In this document: positions 1 through 9,334 of the stretch, in pieces | How positions within the stretch are numbered: position 1 is the stretch's first letter | Layout: each line of letters opens with the position of its first letter | Assembly (NCBI GenBank): GCA_910587305.1 | Contig: CAJUKV010000014.1 | Location: 1 to 64,000, forward strand | DNA length: 64,000 bases | Direction: 5' to 3' | Source of the DNA: an uncultured Lachnospiraceae bacterium | GTDB taxonomy: Bacteria > Bacillota > Clostridia > Lachnospirales > Lachnospiraceae | Position numbers and translations under genes: made by a program | Notes under the pieces: generated by a model | What the model was told of the DNA's origin: nothing | The model's database searches: none | What the model saw: the letters and a program-made list of their open reading frames with translations, nothing else

Positions 1-156
1 ACTGACACAAATATCAAGCACTGTATTCACTGTTATTTAAGCAATGCTGTACTAGTGCTACGTACTCATATTTTCCGTGCAAATTTCTGAGGACGCAGTA
101 CTGGACATGCAATTTTTAGCCGAAGGCAGAACTGTTACGAAAATGGAGGTGTAGGA

Positions 157-864
157 TTGAAGGTAATTTCAGGAGTATATTGGGATCCGGGGAGAAGGGA
201 GCAAAATCAGGATTCCATTACATTACAGCAGGCGGTAACAGGCAGGGGGCGGGTGTTGCTGGCGGCAGTAAGCGACGGTATTGGGGGCCTTAAGGAAGGG
301 GAGATCGCCAGCGGATACATTACGGAGCGGTTAATTGAAAATTTTTATGGGCAGATACTTTATCTGGCAGGGCGAAAAAAAGGGAGAGGCGCAATAGAAA
401 GAAGCTTGCTTCGCTGCCTGTATGATGTGAACAGCGAACTTAAGACTTATGGAAATGGGAAGAATTTAAAACTTGGGGCCACATTGTCCCTTCTGCTTGT
501 ATGGAGAAGACGTTATATGATTGTGCATTTGGGAGATAGCAGAATTTATTTATGTCGTCCAAAAGGGGTGAAGATTCTTACGAAAGATCATTCTGACGGC
601 GGCAGAGGACTCGCCAGATGTGTTGGCAGCTTCCCTTTTCAAGCTCCGGATATTCAGACAGGAAGAATATGGGGAAAATGCGGGTTTTTGTTGTGTACGG
701 ACGGGTTCTACAGAAAATTGGGAAAGGAAGCTTTTGATGTGTTAAACCCGCGGGATATAGGCAGCGAGGAACAGGCGGGAAGGCGGCTTCGTGAGATGGC
801 AGCGACAGCATATAAAAGGGGAGAGCAGGATAATATGTCGGCGGTTTATTCTATTTTTGGTTGA
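157..864 (+). CDS. PP2C-family serine/threonine phosphatase
   Basis: A stand-alone PP2C-type protein phosphatase of 235 residues, expected to remove phosphate from Ser/Thr of cytoplasmic proteins using two Mg/Mn ions. The family motifs are in order: NQDS near residue 17, SDGIGG near 45, LGDSRIY near 127, TDGFYRK near 180 and EQDNMS near the end, so the metal ligands look intact. The start is TTG at 157, preceded by GGAGG at 145-149. The next gene is a Ser/Thr kinase 85 bases downstream, making a kinase/phosphatase pair. No transmembrane segment is seen. Another PP2C gene lies at 60464-61189 in the secretion locus. Confidence 0.9.
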   Translation: MKVISGVYWDPGRREQNQDSITLQQAVTGRGRVLLAAVSDGIGGLKEGEIASGYITERLIENFYGQILYLAGRKKGRGAIERSLLRCLYDVNSELKTYGNGKNLKLGATLSLLLVWRRRYMIVHLGDSRIYLCRPKGVKILTKDHSDGGRGLARCVGSFPFQAPDIQTGRIWGKCGFLLCTDGFYRKLGKEAFDVLNPRDIGSEEQAGRRLREMAATAYKRGEQDNMSAVYSIFG

Positions 865-948
865 CAGCTTGGCTGCTCCAACTGTTAAGTTTTCAGCCGG
901 TTATTTTGTGACAGTTCCTGCCCGTTTCAAAAAGAATGGAGGAGCCGG

Positions 949-2262
949 ATGGGAGAAATATTATTTTATAAATATGAGCTTTTACAGCTTATTGGCAGCG
1001 GTGGGATGAGCAAAGTATACCTTGCCAGAGATCTGCACTTAAACCGGCCTGTAGCGGTTAAAGTAAGTAAAAAGGAATTTCCTTTTGGGGAGATAGAGTT
1101 TTTAAAGGAATTAGAGCACCAGGGGCTTCCTCAAATATATGATTACTTTAAACAGGAAGAAAAGATTTATTTGGTAATGGAGTATATTGATGGGGTGAGC
1201 CTTAGGCAATATCTGAACAGGTATGGCGCCCTGAAGGAGGAACAGGCGGTAAAGTGGGCGCTGGAGCTGTGCAGAATACTCAGATATCTGCATGAAAGAC
1301 ACCCTGCAATCATTTACCGGGACTTAAAGCCTGAAAATATTATGATTCGGCGGGATGGGATGTTAAAGCTGATCGATTTAGGAGGCGCTTTGCAATATTC
1401 CTGCGGCAGTAAAAGAGAGACACTTTGTGCAGGAACCTTTGGCTATTGTCCGCCTGAACAGTGGAAAGAAACCGGTGGAGATGTCACCTGGGATGTGTAT
1501 GGGGTTGGGGCAGTGCTTCATGAAATGCTTACGGGCGTAAATCCATTAAGACCGCCTTATAAAAGACTTCCTTTGGAAGTTTATAACAAGGGGCGTCATA
1601 ACGGACTGGAAATAATCGTACAAAAATGTACGAAGGAGAAGGCCTGCGATAGATATCAGTCTATGGAGCAGCTGAGAAATGCGCTGTTAAATTACAATAA
1701 AAGAGGAGTTGGAACGGAGGTAAAGAGTGCTGCAAAGAGACTTACCGTTCTGCTTACAGGAATGTATGGCATGATTTGCTTCCTATTGCCGTTATCGGAA
1801 GGTGTGCCTGTAAATCACATTCCTTTTCCATATTTAACGAAGCCGTTCATTTTTTTGACGCTTTCATGGGGAATGCATTTGATATTTTACAGAATAAAAA
1901 AAGAAAAAAGCTCTTTGGACAGACAGGAAAAAAATATATGGTTGACGGAAAAGAAGTTTTCCGGGTTATTTATTCTTTATCTGTTTCTAATTGGAGGTAT
2001 GATGACAACGGTTTTTTCTGATATCCCGTTACAGCAGGTTCATGCGGAGAGTGGGGAAGAAAGGCTATGGGTGGAAATGCGGGATGATAAGGGGAGAAAA
2101 ATGCTTCTAAAGGATGGAGCGGTTTACACGGCAAGCGATTGCGTTCGATTTGAACTGCCGGCAGGAAGACTTCCGGGGCAGGAGCTCGCCGTGCAGGTGG
2201 TGGCGCAAGGGGAGGATGGAAGTAAATATTGTAGCAGGATTTTCCTGATTAAGGCAAAGTGA
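949..2262 (+). CDS. Membrane serine/threonine protein kinase
   Basis: Hanks-type Ser/Thr kinase of 437 residues. The kinase domain fills about residues 1-265: glycine loop GSGGMSKVY, VAVKVSK lysine, catalytic loop YRDLKPEN near residue 122, and DLGG in place of the usual DFG. The rest has about three hydrophobic segments (about 265-290, 295-315 and 335-352) and ends in a beta-rich piece that is probably outside the cell. There are no PASTA repeats, unlike PrkC/PknB. The ATG at 949 follows GGAGGAG. Its partner is probably the PP2C gene just upstream. It could also phosphorylate the FHA-domain proteins of the type VII locus 48 kb away, but that is inference. Confidence 0.9.
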   Translation: MGEILFYKYELLQLIGSGGMSKVYLARDLHLNRPVAVKVSKKEFPFGEIEFLKELEHQGLPQIYDYFKQEEKIYLVMEYIDGVSLRQYLNRYGALKEEQAVKWALELCRILRYLHERHPAIIYRDLKPENIMIRRDGMLKLIDLGGALQYSCGSKRETLCAGTFGYCPPEQWKETGGDVTWDVYGVGAVLHEMLTGVNPLRPPYKRLPLEVYNKGRHNGLEIIVQKCTKEKACDRYQSMEQLRNALLNYNKRGVGTEVKSAAKRLTVLLTGMYGMICFLLPLSEGVPVNHIPFPYLTKPFIFLTLSWGMHLIFYRIKKEKSSLDRQEKNIWLTEKKFSGLFILYLFLIGGMMTTVFSDIPLQQVHAESGEERLWVEMRDDKGRKMLLKDGAVYTASDCVRFELPAGRLPGQELAVQVVAQGEDGSKYCSRIFLIKAK

Positions 2263-2275
2263 GTGAATGGATGTT

Positions 2276-2304
2276 TTTACAAACTGTAAATTATATGGTA
2301 CACT
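2276..2304 (+). promoter_or_regulatory. Candidate sigma-A promoter
   Basis: TTTACA at 2276-2281, a 17-base spacer and TACACT at 2299-2304 lie just before the nuclease gene at 2319. The -10 is weak, and if this is right the 5' leader is very short. Confidence 0.4.
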
Positions 2305-2318
2305 GATAAGGAGAAGAT

Positions 2319-3263
2319 ATGAAAAATACAAAGATACAGTGGCATCCGGGATTTGTAGCTGCAATGAATTTGGAAATGGCTGAAAGCCGCAGCCTGTTAA
2401 GATTTCATAAGGAATATAATCTGAATACAAAGCCATTGGAGATAGATCTTTTAATTACCAAAGAACAAAATGACTTTTCTGTCCATAATGAAATAGGGAA
2501 GATATTTAAAGGACATAACATTGTAGAATTTAAGGACCCAAGGGATCATTTGGATATAGATGTCTTTTACAAAGTGCAGGGTTATGCCTGTCTGTATAAA
2601 TCCTATGGTGAAACAGTGGATGCCATCAAAGAAGACGATATTACCATAACATTAATTCGGGAGGCAAGACCAAAGAGTTTATTTCGATATTTTAGAAAGC
2701 ATGATTATGAAATAGCAAGCCCTTGTCAGGGAATCTATTATATCAATGGAAAAGTTTTATTTCCGGCACAGATTATTGTATCGAAAGAGCTGAAACCGGA
2801 ATCTCATATATGGCTGAAATCCTTGTCCGGTCAATTAAAAAAATATGATATACAAAGGCTTCTTAACCATATCCGAAATCTGAAAGGAAAGCTGGAAAGA
2901 GAACTTGCCGATTCTGTTTTGGAAGTTGCCATGAAAGCAAATTTAAAAATAGTGAAAGAAATGATTGGAGATGATAATATGAGCGAAGAATTATTAGAAA
3001 TGATAATGCCGATTATTGAACCGCGAATACTCAAACGTGAAAAAGAATGTATGGATCGGGCCTTGGAAGAAGGGCTGGAAAAAGGAATGGAGAAAGGGCT
3101 GGAAAAAGGGCTGAAAGAAGGATTGAAAAAGGGCATACAAGTAGCAGTAGATGCGTTGCATGATTTAGGGCATGCAGATTTTGAGATTAAGAGAATTCTC
3201 CAAAATAAGTACGGTCTTTCGGAAAATGAAGCAGATGAATATCTGCAGCAAACAGCCCAATAG
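2319..3263 (+). CDS. PD-(D/E)XK nuclease family (Rpn-like) protein
   Basis: Protein of 314 residues resembling the Rpn/PD-(D/E)XK transposase-like nucleases common in multiple copies in Lachnospiraceae. The likely active-site pieces are an Asp in EIDLLITK near residue 43, IVEFK (ExK) near 70, and a QGYACLY segment near 90 matching the QxxxY element. The tail, about residues 247-272, is a low-complexity run of EKGLE/KEGLK units encoded by near-identical codons, so it is likely to vary in length. RBS AAGGAG precedes the ATG. It sits alone between the kinase and ispG. The biochemical target is unknown; relatives are often mislabelled in databases. Confidence 0.65.
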   Translation: MKNTKIQWHPGFVAAMNLEMAESRSLLRFHKEYNLNTKPLEIDLLITKEQNDFSVHNEIGKIFKGHNIVEFKDPRDHLDIDVFYKVQGYACLYKSYGETVDAIKEDDITITLIREARPKSLFRYFRKHDYEIASPCQGIYYINGKVLFPAQIIVSKELKPESHIWLKSLSGQLKKYDIQRLLNHIRNLKGKLERELADSVLEVAMKANLKIVKEMIGDDNMSEELLEMIMPIIEPRILKREKECMDRALEEGLEKGMEKGLEKGLKEGLKKGIQVAVDALHDLGHADFEIKRILQNKYGLSENEADEYLQQTAQ

Positions 3264-3397
3264 AATATTTTTCCATATGTAGAAGTAATCAGAATAGGCT
3301 GCATACTTTGCGTCCCATAGGATGTTATTTTTAATCTGATGCAAGAAAAATTTGCGGTCTTTTAAAATATGGGGAATTACAAGGATGGAGGAACGTT

Positions 3398-4459
3398 ATG
3401 ACAAGAGAACATACAAGAGTAATCAGGATTGGCAACAGGGTAATCGGGGGAGGAAACCCTATTTTGATTCAGTCTATGACGAACACCAGGACAGAAGATG
3501 TTACGGCAACGGTGGAGCAGATTCACAGACTGGAGAAGGCCGGATGTGAAATTATCAGATGTACTGTCCCAACGCAGGAGGCAGCTGTGGCAATCGGTGA
3601 GATTAAGAAGCAGATTTCCATTCCCCTTGTTGCGGATATTCACTTTGATTATAAGATGGCAATTGCCGCTATGGAAAATGGCGCTGATAAAATCAGAATT
3701 AACCCCGGAAATATTGGCGGAAAGGATAAGGTAGCCCAGGTAGTGGCTGTGGCGAAGGAGAGGAATATACCCATTCGGGTAGGGGTAAACAGCGGCTCTT
3801 TGGAGAAGGAACTGGTGGAGAAATATCATGGCGTTAGCGCGGAGGGAATTGTGGAGAGCGCCCTTGATAAGGTACATATAATTGAAGAATTAGGATATGA
3901 AAATATGGTAATCAGTATTAAGTCATCAGATGTGTTGATGTGCGTGAGGGCTCATGAGCTCCTTGCTGCCAGGACGGATTATCCGCTGCACGTGGGGATT
4001 ACGGAATCAGGTACGATTATCAGCGGTAATATCAAATCCTCTATCGGCCTGGGGCTGATTCTTCATCAGGGAATTGGAGATACCATCCGGGTATCCCTTA
4101 CGGGAGATCCGGTGGAGGAAATTAAGTCGGCGAAATTGATTTTAAGAACTTTGGGCCTTCGCAGGGGCGGAATCGAGGTGGTTTCATGTCCTACCTGCGG
4201 AAGGACAAAAATTGATTTGATTGGGCTGGCCAATCAGGTAGAGAATATGGTGGCGGAGTTTCCCCTTGCGATTAAGGTGGCTGTGATGGGATGCGCAGTC
4301 AATGGACCCGGAGAGGCGAAGGAAGCGGATATTGGCATTGCAGGCGGCATTGGAGAGGGGCTTTTAATCAAAAAAGGCGAGATTATCAAAAAGGTGCCGG
4401 AGGCTCAGCTCCTTTCTGTGCTGAGAGAAGAGTTAGAGCATTGGGACGCGGAGAAATAA
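3398..4459 (+). CDS. ispG: 4-hydroxy-3-methylbut-2-enyl diphosphate synthase
   Basis: IspG (GcpE) converts MEcPP to HMBPP in the MEP isoprenoid pathway using a 4Fe-4S cluster and a reduced electron carrier. At 353 residues it has the usual length of the short bacterial form. It starts with the typical TRVIRIGNRVIGG segment and QSMTNTRTEDV. The cluster cysteines are visible as CPTCGR near residue 265 and CAVNGPGEA near 300. RBS GGAGG lies ahead of the ATG. It is followed 15 bases later by polC, a pairing common in Clostridia. There dxr and rseP usually sit upstream, but here the upstream neighbour is the nuclease-like gene. Confidence 0.97.
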   Translation: MTREHTRVIRIGNRVIGGGNPILIQSMTNTRTEDVTATVEQIHRLEKAGCEIIRCTVPTQEAAVAIGEIKKQISIPLVADIHFDYKMAIAAMENGADKIRINPGNIGGKDKVAQVVAVAKERNIPIRVGVNSGSLEKELVEKYHGVSAEGIVESALDKVHIIEELGYENMVISIKSSDVLMCVRAHELLAARTDYPLHVGITESGTIISGNIKSSIGLGLILHQGIGDTIRVSLTGDPVEEIKSAKLILRTLGLRRGGIEVVSCPTCGRTKIDLIGLANQVENMVAEFPLAIKVAVMGCAVNGPGEAKEADIGIAGGIGEGLLIKKGEIIKKVPEAQLLSVLREELEHWDAEK

Positions 4460-4474
4460 AGGCAGGAAGAGAAT

Positions 4475-7400
4475 ATGGCGAAGCGGTTTTTTGAGGTATT
4501 CCCTAAACTTAATTTGGAACAAAAAATACATGATTTGTTTGAGCAGGTTACGGTTGAAAAGGTTTCTGCTACGAAAAGCAGGGATTTTATTCGTGTTACC
4601 ATAGCCTGTGATTATTTGATACCGAAGGAAACCATTTTTAGGGTGGAATCCGAGATTAAAAAGCAGTTTTTTGCCATACACAATGTGGCGGTTAAGCTTT
4701 ATGAGAGATTTCACCTGTCCGAACAGTATACGCCGGAAAAATTGCTGGATGCTTACAGGGAGAGTATTTTAATTGAGCTTAAGGCATATAGTCCTATTGA
4801 GTACAATCTGCTAAAAAGAGCGGACATTGCCTTTACAGAGGACGGAGACTTGAGGCTGGCCATAGAAGATACCGTACCTGCTAAGAGTAAGGCGGCGGAG
4901 CTTTCCAGGATCTTAGAGAAAATATTTAATGAGCGGTGCGGCTTTCATATAGCATGCGATGTTGCTTATAAGGAAAAGAAGTCCGGGAAATACCAGCAGG
5001 AGGATGATTTAAAAATTGCCCGTCAGGTGGCAGAAATCACAGCAAGGGCCATAAACGCAAAGAGCGGCGGCATGGGAGAAGGCGATGTGACGACAGTTAC
5101 AAAAACAGGCGTTGGCAAGCAGGACGGATTAGAGGACGCGCCTCAATCCGCATTAAAGAAAGCGGGTAAGTATGCAAAGGAACAGGGAGAAGGCAGAGCG
5201 CAAAAGGAAAATCCGGCGTCTTTAGGCAAAGCCCCAAAGGACAGCGTTGCAGGCGGCGGCAGTGTGTCGTCCTTTGGCAGCAGAGAAAAGAGCGGTCTGC
5301 GCAAAGGGGACTTCAAAGGCAGCAAGGGGGATTTCAGGCGCGCCATGAAAAGATCGGATAATCCGGACGTGATTTATGGAAGGGACTTTGAGGAAGAAGC
5401 TATGCCCATAGAAGATATCGTAGGGGAGATGGGCGAGGTGATTATCCGCGGAAAGATTATCAGCTTTGACACCAGGGAAATCAGAAATGAAAGAACGATA
5501 TTTATGTTTGATGTGACGGATTTCACGGATACTATGACCATTAAGATGTTTGTGCACAATGATCAGGTGGAAGAGCTGAAACAGGGTATTAAGACAGGGG
5601 TTTTTGTAAAGTTAAAGGGAATTACTTCTATTGATAAATTTGACAGCGAACTGACAATCGGTTCTTTGATAGGGATAAAGAAGATACCGGACTTTACGGT
5701 TTCACGCAACGATCATAGTGTGCGCAAACGGGTGGAACTCCACTGCCATACGAAAATGAGCGATATGGACGGAGTCTCTGAAGCCAAGGACATTGTGAAG
5801 CGCGCTTATCAATGGGGTCATCCTGCAATTGCAATTACGGATCACGGGGTGGTGCAGTCCTTTCCGGACGCCAACCATGTCTGGGAGGATCTCTGGAAGG
5901 CTGAAAAAGCAAAACGGAAGGAAGCCGGGGAAGCCGAGCCTGATAAGCAGGATTTCTTTAAGATTATATATGGAATGGAGGCATATCTGGTAGACGACCT
6001 GCAGGAGATTGTGACAGGCGAACACGGACAGGACTTCAATGTGGATTTTGTGGTGTTTGATATAGAAACTACAGGATTTTCACCGGTCAATAACAGGATC
6101 ATTGAGATAGGGGCGGTGAAGGTTCAAAGGGGGGAGATTACGGAGCGGTTTTCAACTTTTGTAAATCCGGACGTGCCAATTCCCTTTGAGATAGAAAAGT
6201 TAACGGGTATCAATGACGCTATGGTGATGGAGGCGCCCACAATTGAGCAGGTACTGCCGGAGTTTTTGGCCTTTTGCGGGGACGCCGTATTGGTTGCCCA
6301 CAATGCGGGCTTTGATATGAGTTTCATAAAAGAGAACGCCATGCGCCAGAAGATAAACCGGGAGTTTTCCTACGTGGATACGGTAGGAATTGCAAGGATT
6401 CTTCTCCCGCATCAGGGGAAGCATACGTTAGACGCGGTTGCGAAGACTATGGGGGTATCTCTGGAAAACCACCACAGAGCCGTGGATGACGCGGAGGCGA
6501 CGGCTGAAATTTTTGTCAGGTTCATCCCTATGCTTAAGGAGACAGGGGCCGATACCCTGGCCAAAGTAAATGCTTTAGGAGACGCCAGCCCTGAAATTGT
6601 AAAGAGACTTCCCTCCTATCATGCGATTATTTTAGCGGAAAATAATATTGGCAGGGAAAATCTTTATGCTCTTGTATCAGAATCCCACCTTACTTATTAC
6701 AGCAAACGCCCCAGAGTACCGAAAAGCCTTCTTATGAAGCACAGGGAAGGACTGATTTTGGGCAGCGCCTGCGAGGCCGGGGAGTTGTACCGCGCTCTTT
6801 TAGAGGGAAAACCGGAGACAGAGATTGCACGTCTCGTCAATTTTTATGATTATTTGGAGATACAGCCTCTTGGCAATAACAAGTTTATGGTTGAATCCGA
6901 GAGGGTTTCCACGATAAACAGTATGGAGGATATTAAGAATATAAACAGAAGGATAGTCGCCTTGGGGGAGGAGTTTCATAAGCCTGTGGTGGCAACCTGT
7001 GACGTGCACTTTTTAGACCCGGAGGATGAGGTTTACCGCAGAATTATTATGGCCGGTAAGGGATTTGCCGACGCAGATAAGCAGGCGCCGTTATACCTGC
7101 GTACAACAGAGGAGATGCTGGAGGAATTTTCTTATCTTGGCAGTGATAAGGCGGAGGAAGTTGTGATTACCAATACCAACAAGATTGCGGACAGGATTGA
7201 TGTGATGGCTCCGGTGCGCCCTGATAAATGTCCTCCTATTATTCCTGATAGCGATAAAACATTAACGGATATTTGCTATAAGCGGGCGCATGAGCTTTAT
7301 GGGGAGGAATTGCCGGATGTGGTAAAGGAGCGGCTCGAAAAAGAGCTGCATTCCATTATTACCAATGGTTTTGCGGTTATGTATATCATTGCCCAAAAGC

Positions 7401-9127
7401 TGGTGTGGAAATCAGTGGAGGATGGATATTTGGTAGGATCCCGTGGGTCGGTAGGTTCGTCTCTTGTAGCGTTCATGGCGGGAATTACGGAGGTTAATTC
7501 GCTCAGTGCCCACTATAGATGTCCTAACTGCTTTTATTATGATTTTGATTCGCCGGAGGTGAAAGCTTATGCGGGAAATGCCGGCTGCGATATGCCTGAT
7601 AAGACATGCCCCGTATGTGGGAAACCCCTTGTGAAGGATGGATTTGACATTCCATTTGAGACATTTCTTGGATTTAAGGGAGATAAAGAACCGGATATTG
7701 ACTTAAATTTTTCCGGAGAATACCAGAGCAAGGCCCATAAATACACAGAGGTTATTTTTGGGGCGGGGCAGACCTATCGGGCGGGCACCATTGCAACGCT
7801 GGCGGATAAAACCGCTTATGGATATGTAAAAAACTATTACGAGGAGCGTGGAAAGCGGAAAAGGGCCTGTGAAATTAACCGCATTGTGGGGGGATGCACC
7901 GGTATCAGGAGAAGTACGGGGCAGCATCCCGGAGGAATTATTGTTCTTCCCGTGGGGGAGGATATCAATTCCTTTACACCGGTACAGCATCCTGCAAATG
8001 ATATGAGCACGGACATTGTAACCACTCATTTCGACTATCATTCCATTGACCACAATCTGCTAAAGCTCGATATACTAGGGCATGATGATCCTACTATGAT
8101 TCGTATGCTTCAGGACTTAACGGGGATAGACCCAACCCAAATCCCGTTAGACGATCCGCAGGTGATGTCCTTGTTTCAAAATACATCGGCGTTGGGGATT
8201 ACACCGGAGCAAATTGACGGTTGCCCGGTGGGGTCTCTTGGAATACCGGAGTTTGGAACGGAATTTGTCATCCAGATGCTTTTGGATACCAAGCCCAAGC
8301 AGTTTTCCGATTTGATTCGGATTTCAGGGCTGGGGCATGGCACGGATGTATGGCTTGGCAATGCGCAGACGCTGATTATGGACGGTAAAGCAACCATTTC
8401 CACGGCCATATGCTGTCGTGACGATATTATGATTTATCTGATTAACCAGGGGATGGACAGCGCTTTATCTTTTACCATTATGGAGAGCGTGCGAAAGGGA
8501 AAGGGTTTAAAACCGGAGTGGGAGGAGGCCATGTTAGAGCAGGGAATACCGGATTGGTATATATGGTCCTGTAAAAAGATCAAATATATGTTCCCAAAAG
8601 CCCACGCCGCCGCTTATGTTATGATGGCCTGGCGTATTGCCTATTGTAAGATCAATTATCCGCTTGCCTATTATGCTTCCTATTTTTCTATCCGCGCATC
8701 GGCCTTTTCTTACGAGCTTATGTGTTTGGGACAGCAGCATCTTGAGAATGCCATGGCGGATTACAAAAGAAGAAACGACAGCCTGTCAAAAAAAGAACAA
8801 GATACCTTTAAGGATATGAAGATTGTGCAGGAGATGTACGCCAGAGGCTTTGATTTTGTACCGATTGATATATTCTCAGCACATTCACGGAACTTTCAGA
8901 TTATAGATGGAAAACTGATGCCTTCCTTAAGTAGCATTGACGGCTTGGGGGAAAAGGCAGCGGACTCTATTGTAGAGGCGGCAAAGGATGGACCCTTTTT
9001 GTCAAGGGATGATTTCAGGGAGAGAGCGAAGGTATCAAAATCCATTGTAGATTTGCTATATAACTTACACCTTTTAGGAGAATTGCCGGAATCAAACCAG
9101 ATTAGTTTGTTTGACTACGTTCTATAA
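4475..9127 (+). CDS. polC: DNA polymerase III PolC-type alpha subunit
   Basis: Replicative polymerase of low-GC Gram-positives with its own 3'-5' proofreading exonuclease. Order: N-terminal region; a Gly/Lys/Ser-rich linker at about residues 190-305; OB fold near 320-410; PHP domain starting at HCHTKMSDMDG near 424; exonuclease inserted in PHP, with VVFDIETTGF near 525 and later HNAGFD; polymerase core with the acidic PDIDLNFSG near 1072 and YRAGTIATLADK. A zinc-finger-like CPNC/CPVC pair precedes the core. The length of 1550 exceeds the usual roughly 1430-1450 residues, mostly because of the linker. It is probably cotranscribed with ispG. Confidence 0.98.
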   Translation: MAKRFFEVFPKLNLEQKIHDLFEQVTVEKVSATKSRDFIRVTIACDYLIPKETIFRVESEIKKQFFAIHNVAVKLYERFHLSEQYTPEKLLDAYRESILIELKAYSPIEYNLLKRADIAFTEDGDLRLAIEDTVPAKSKAAELSRILEKIFNERCGFHIACDVAYKEKKSGKYQQEDDLKIARQVAEITARAINAKSGGMGEGDVTTVTKTGVGKQDGLEDAPQSALKKAGKYAKEQGEGRAQKENPASLGKAPKDSVAGGGSVSSFGSREKSGLRKGDFKGSKGDFRRAMKRSDNPDVIYGRDFEEEAMPIEDIVGEMGEVIIRGKIISFDTREIRNERTIFMFDVTDFTDTMTIKMFVHNDQVEELKQGIKTGVFVKLKGITSIDKFDSELTIGSLIGIKKIPDFTVSRNDHSVRKRVELHCHTKMSDMDGVSEAKDIVKRAYQWGHPAIAITDHGVVQSFPDANHVWEDLWKAEKAKRKEAGEAEPDKQDFFKIIYGMEAYLVDDLQEIVTGEHGQDFNVDFVVFDIETTGFSPVNNRIIEIGAVKVQRGEITERFSTFVNPDVPIPFEIEKLTGINDAMVMEAPTIEQVLPEFLAFCGDAVLVAHNAGFDMSFIKENAMRQKINREFSYVDTVGIARILLPHQGKHTLDAVAKTMGVSLENHHRAVDDAEATAEIFVRFIPMLKETGADTLAKVNALGDASPEIVKRLPSYHAIILAENNIGRENLYALVSESHLTYYSKRPRVPKSLLMKHREGLILGSACEAGELYRALLEGKPETEIARLVNFYDYLEIQPLGNNKFMVESERVSTINSMEDIKNINRRIVALGEEFHKPVVATCDVHFLDPEDEVYRRIIMAGKGFADADKQAPLYLRTTEEMLEEFSYLGSDKAEEVVITNTNKIADRIDVMAPVRPDKCPPIIPDSDKTLTDICYKRAHELYGEELPDVVKERLEKELHSIITNGFAVMYIIAQKLVWKSVEDGYLVGSRGSVGSSLVAFMAGITEVNSLSAHYRCPNCFYYDFDSPEVKAYAGNAGCDMPDKTCPVCGKPLVKDGFDIPFETFLGFKGDKEPDIDLNFSGEYQSKAHKYTEVIFGAGQTYRAGTIATLADKTAYGYVKNYYEERGKRKRACEINRIVGGCTGIRRSTGQHPGGIIVLPVGEDINSFTPVQHPANDMSTDIVTTHFDYHSIDHNLLKLDILGHDDPTMIRMLQDLTGIDPTQIPLDDPQVMSLFQNTSALGITPEQIDGCPVGSLGIPEFGTEFVIQMLLDTKPKQFSDLIRISGLGHGTDVWLGNAQTLIMDGKATISTAICCRDDIMIYLINQGMDSALSFTIMESVRKGKGLKPEWEEAMLEQGIPDWYIWSCKKIKYMFPKAHAAAYVMMAWRIAYCKINYPLAYYASYFSIRASAFSYELMCLGQQHLENAMADYKRRNDSLSKKEQDTFKDMKIVQEMYARGFDFVPIDIFSAHSRNFQIIDGKLMPSLSSIDGLGEKAADSIVEAAKDGPFLSRDDFRERAKVSKSIVDLLYNLHLLGELPESNQISLFDYVL

Positions 9128-9175
9128 GGCTTGTAAAAAAATGCCGGCTTTCGATTAGACGCTTTTATGTGAAAT

Positions 9176-9203
9176 CAAGCAGGAAAGATTTTCTCCCTGC
9201 TTG
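9176..9203. terminator. Hairpin downstream of polC
   Basis: CAAGCAGG (9176-9183) pairs with CCTGCTTG (9196-9203) across an AT-rich loop. No clear T-run follows, so this is a weak terminator candidate for the polC transcript. A related segment, GGGAAGACTTTCTCCCTGCC, lies about 50 bases further on. Confidence 0.4.
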
Positions 9204-9306
9204 AGGTACGGACCGTGCAATTAAGTTGGGAAGACTTTCTCCCTGCCCGAAGCGCAGGGGGGCGTGCTGCATAGGAGCAGTTTTCCTTACCCGGCCCTTG
9301 CATAAA

Positions 9307-9331
9307 ACAGGCTGGCGAAAAGCCAGCCTGT
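9307..9331 (-). terminator. Intrinsic terminator of the hybrid kinase gene
   Basis: On the minus strand ACAGGCTGGC, loop TTTTC, GCCAGCCTGT forms a perfect 10-bp stem followed by TTTAT. It begins four bases after the stop codon of the sensor kinase gene. Confidence 0.85.
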
Positions 9332-9334
9332 AAA

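Noticed and set aside
157..2262. PrkC/Stp cell-division kinase-phosphatase pair
   Set aside because: The kinase has no PASTA repeats and a different membrane layout, so the names prkC and stp were not used.
3352..3549. 65-codon frame overlapping the ispG start
   Set aside because: It is a shadow of ispG in another frame.
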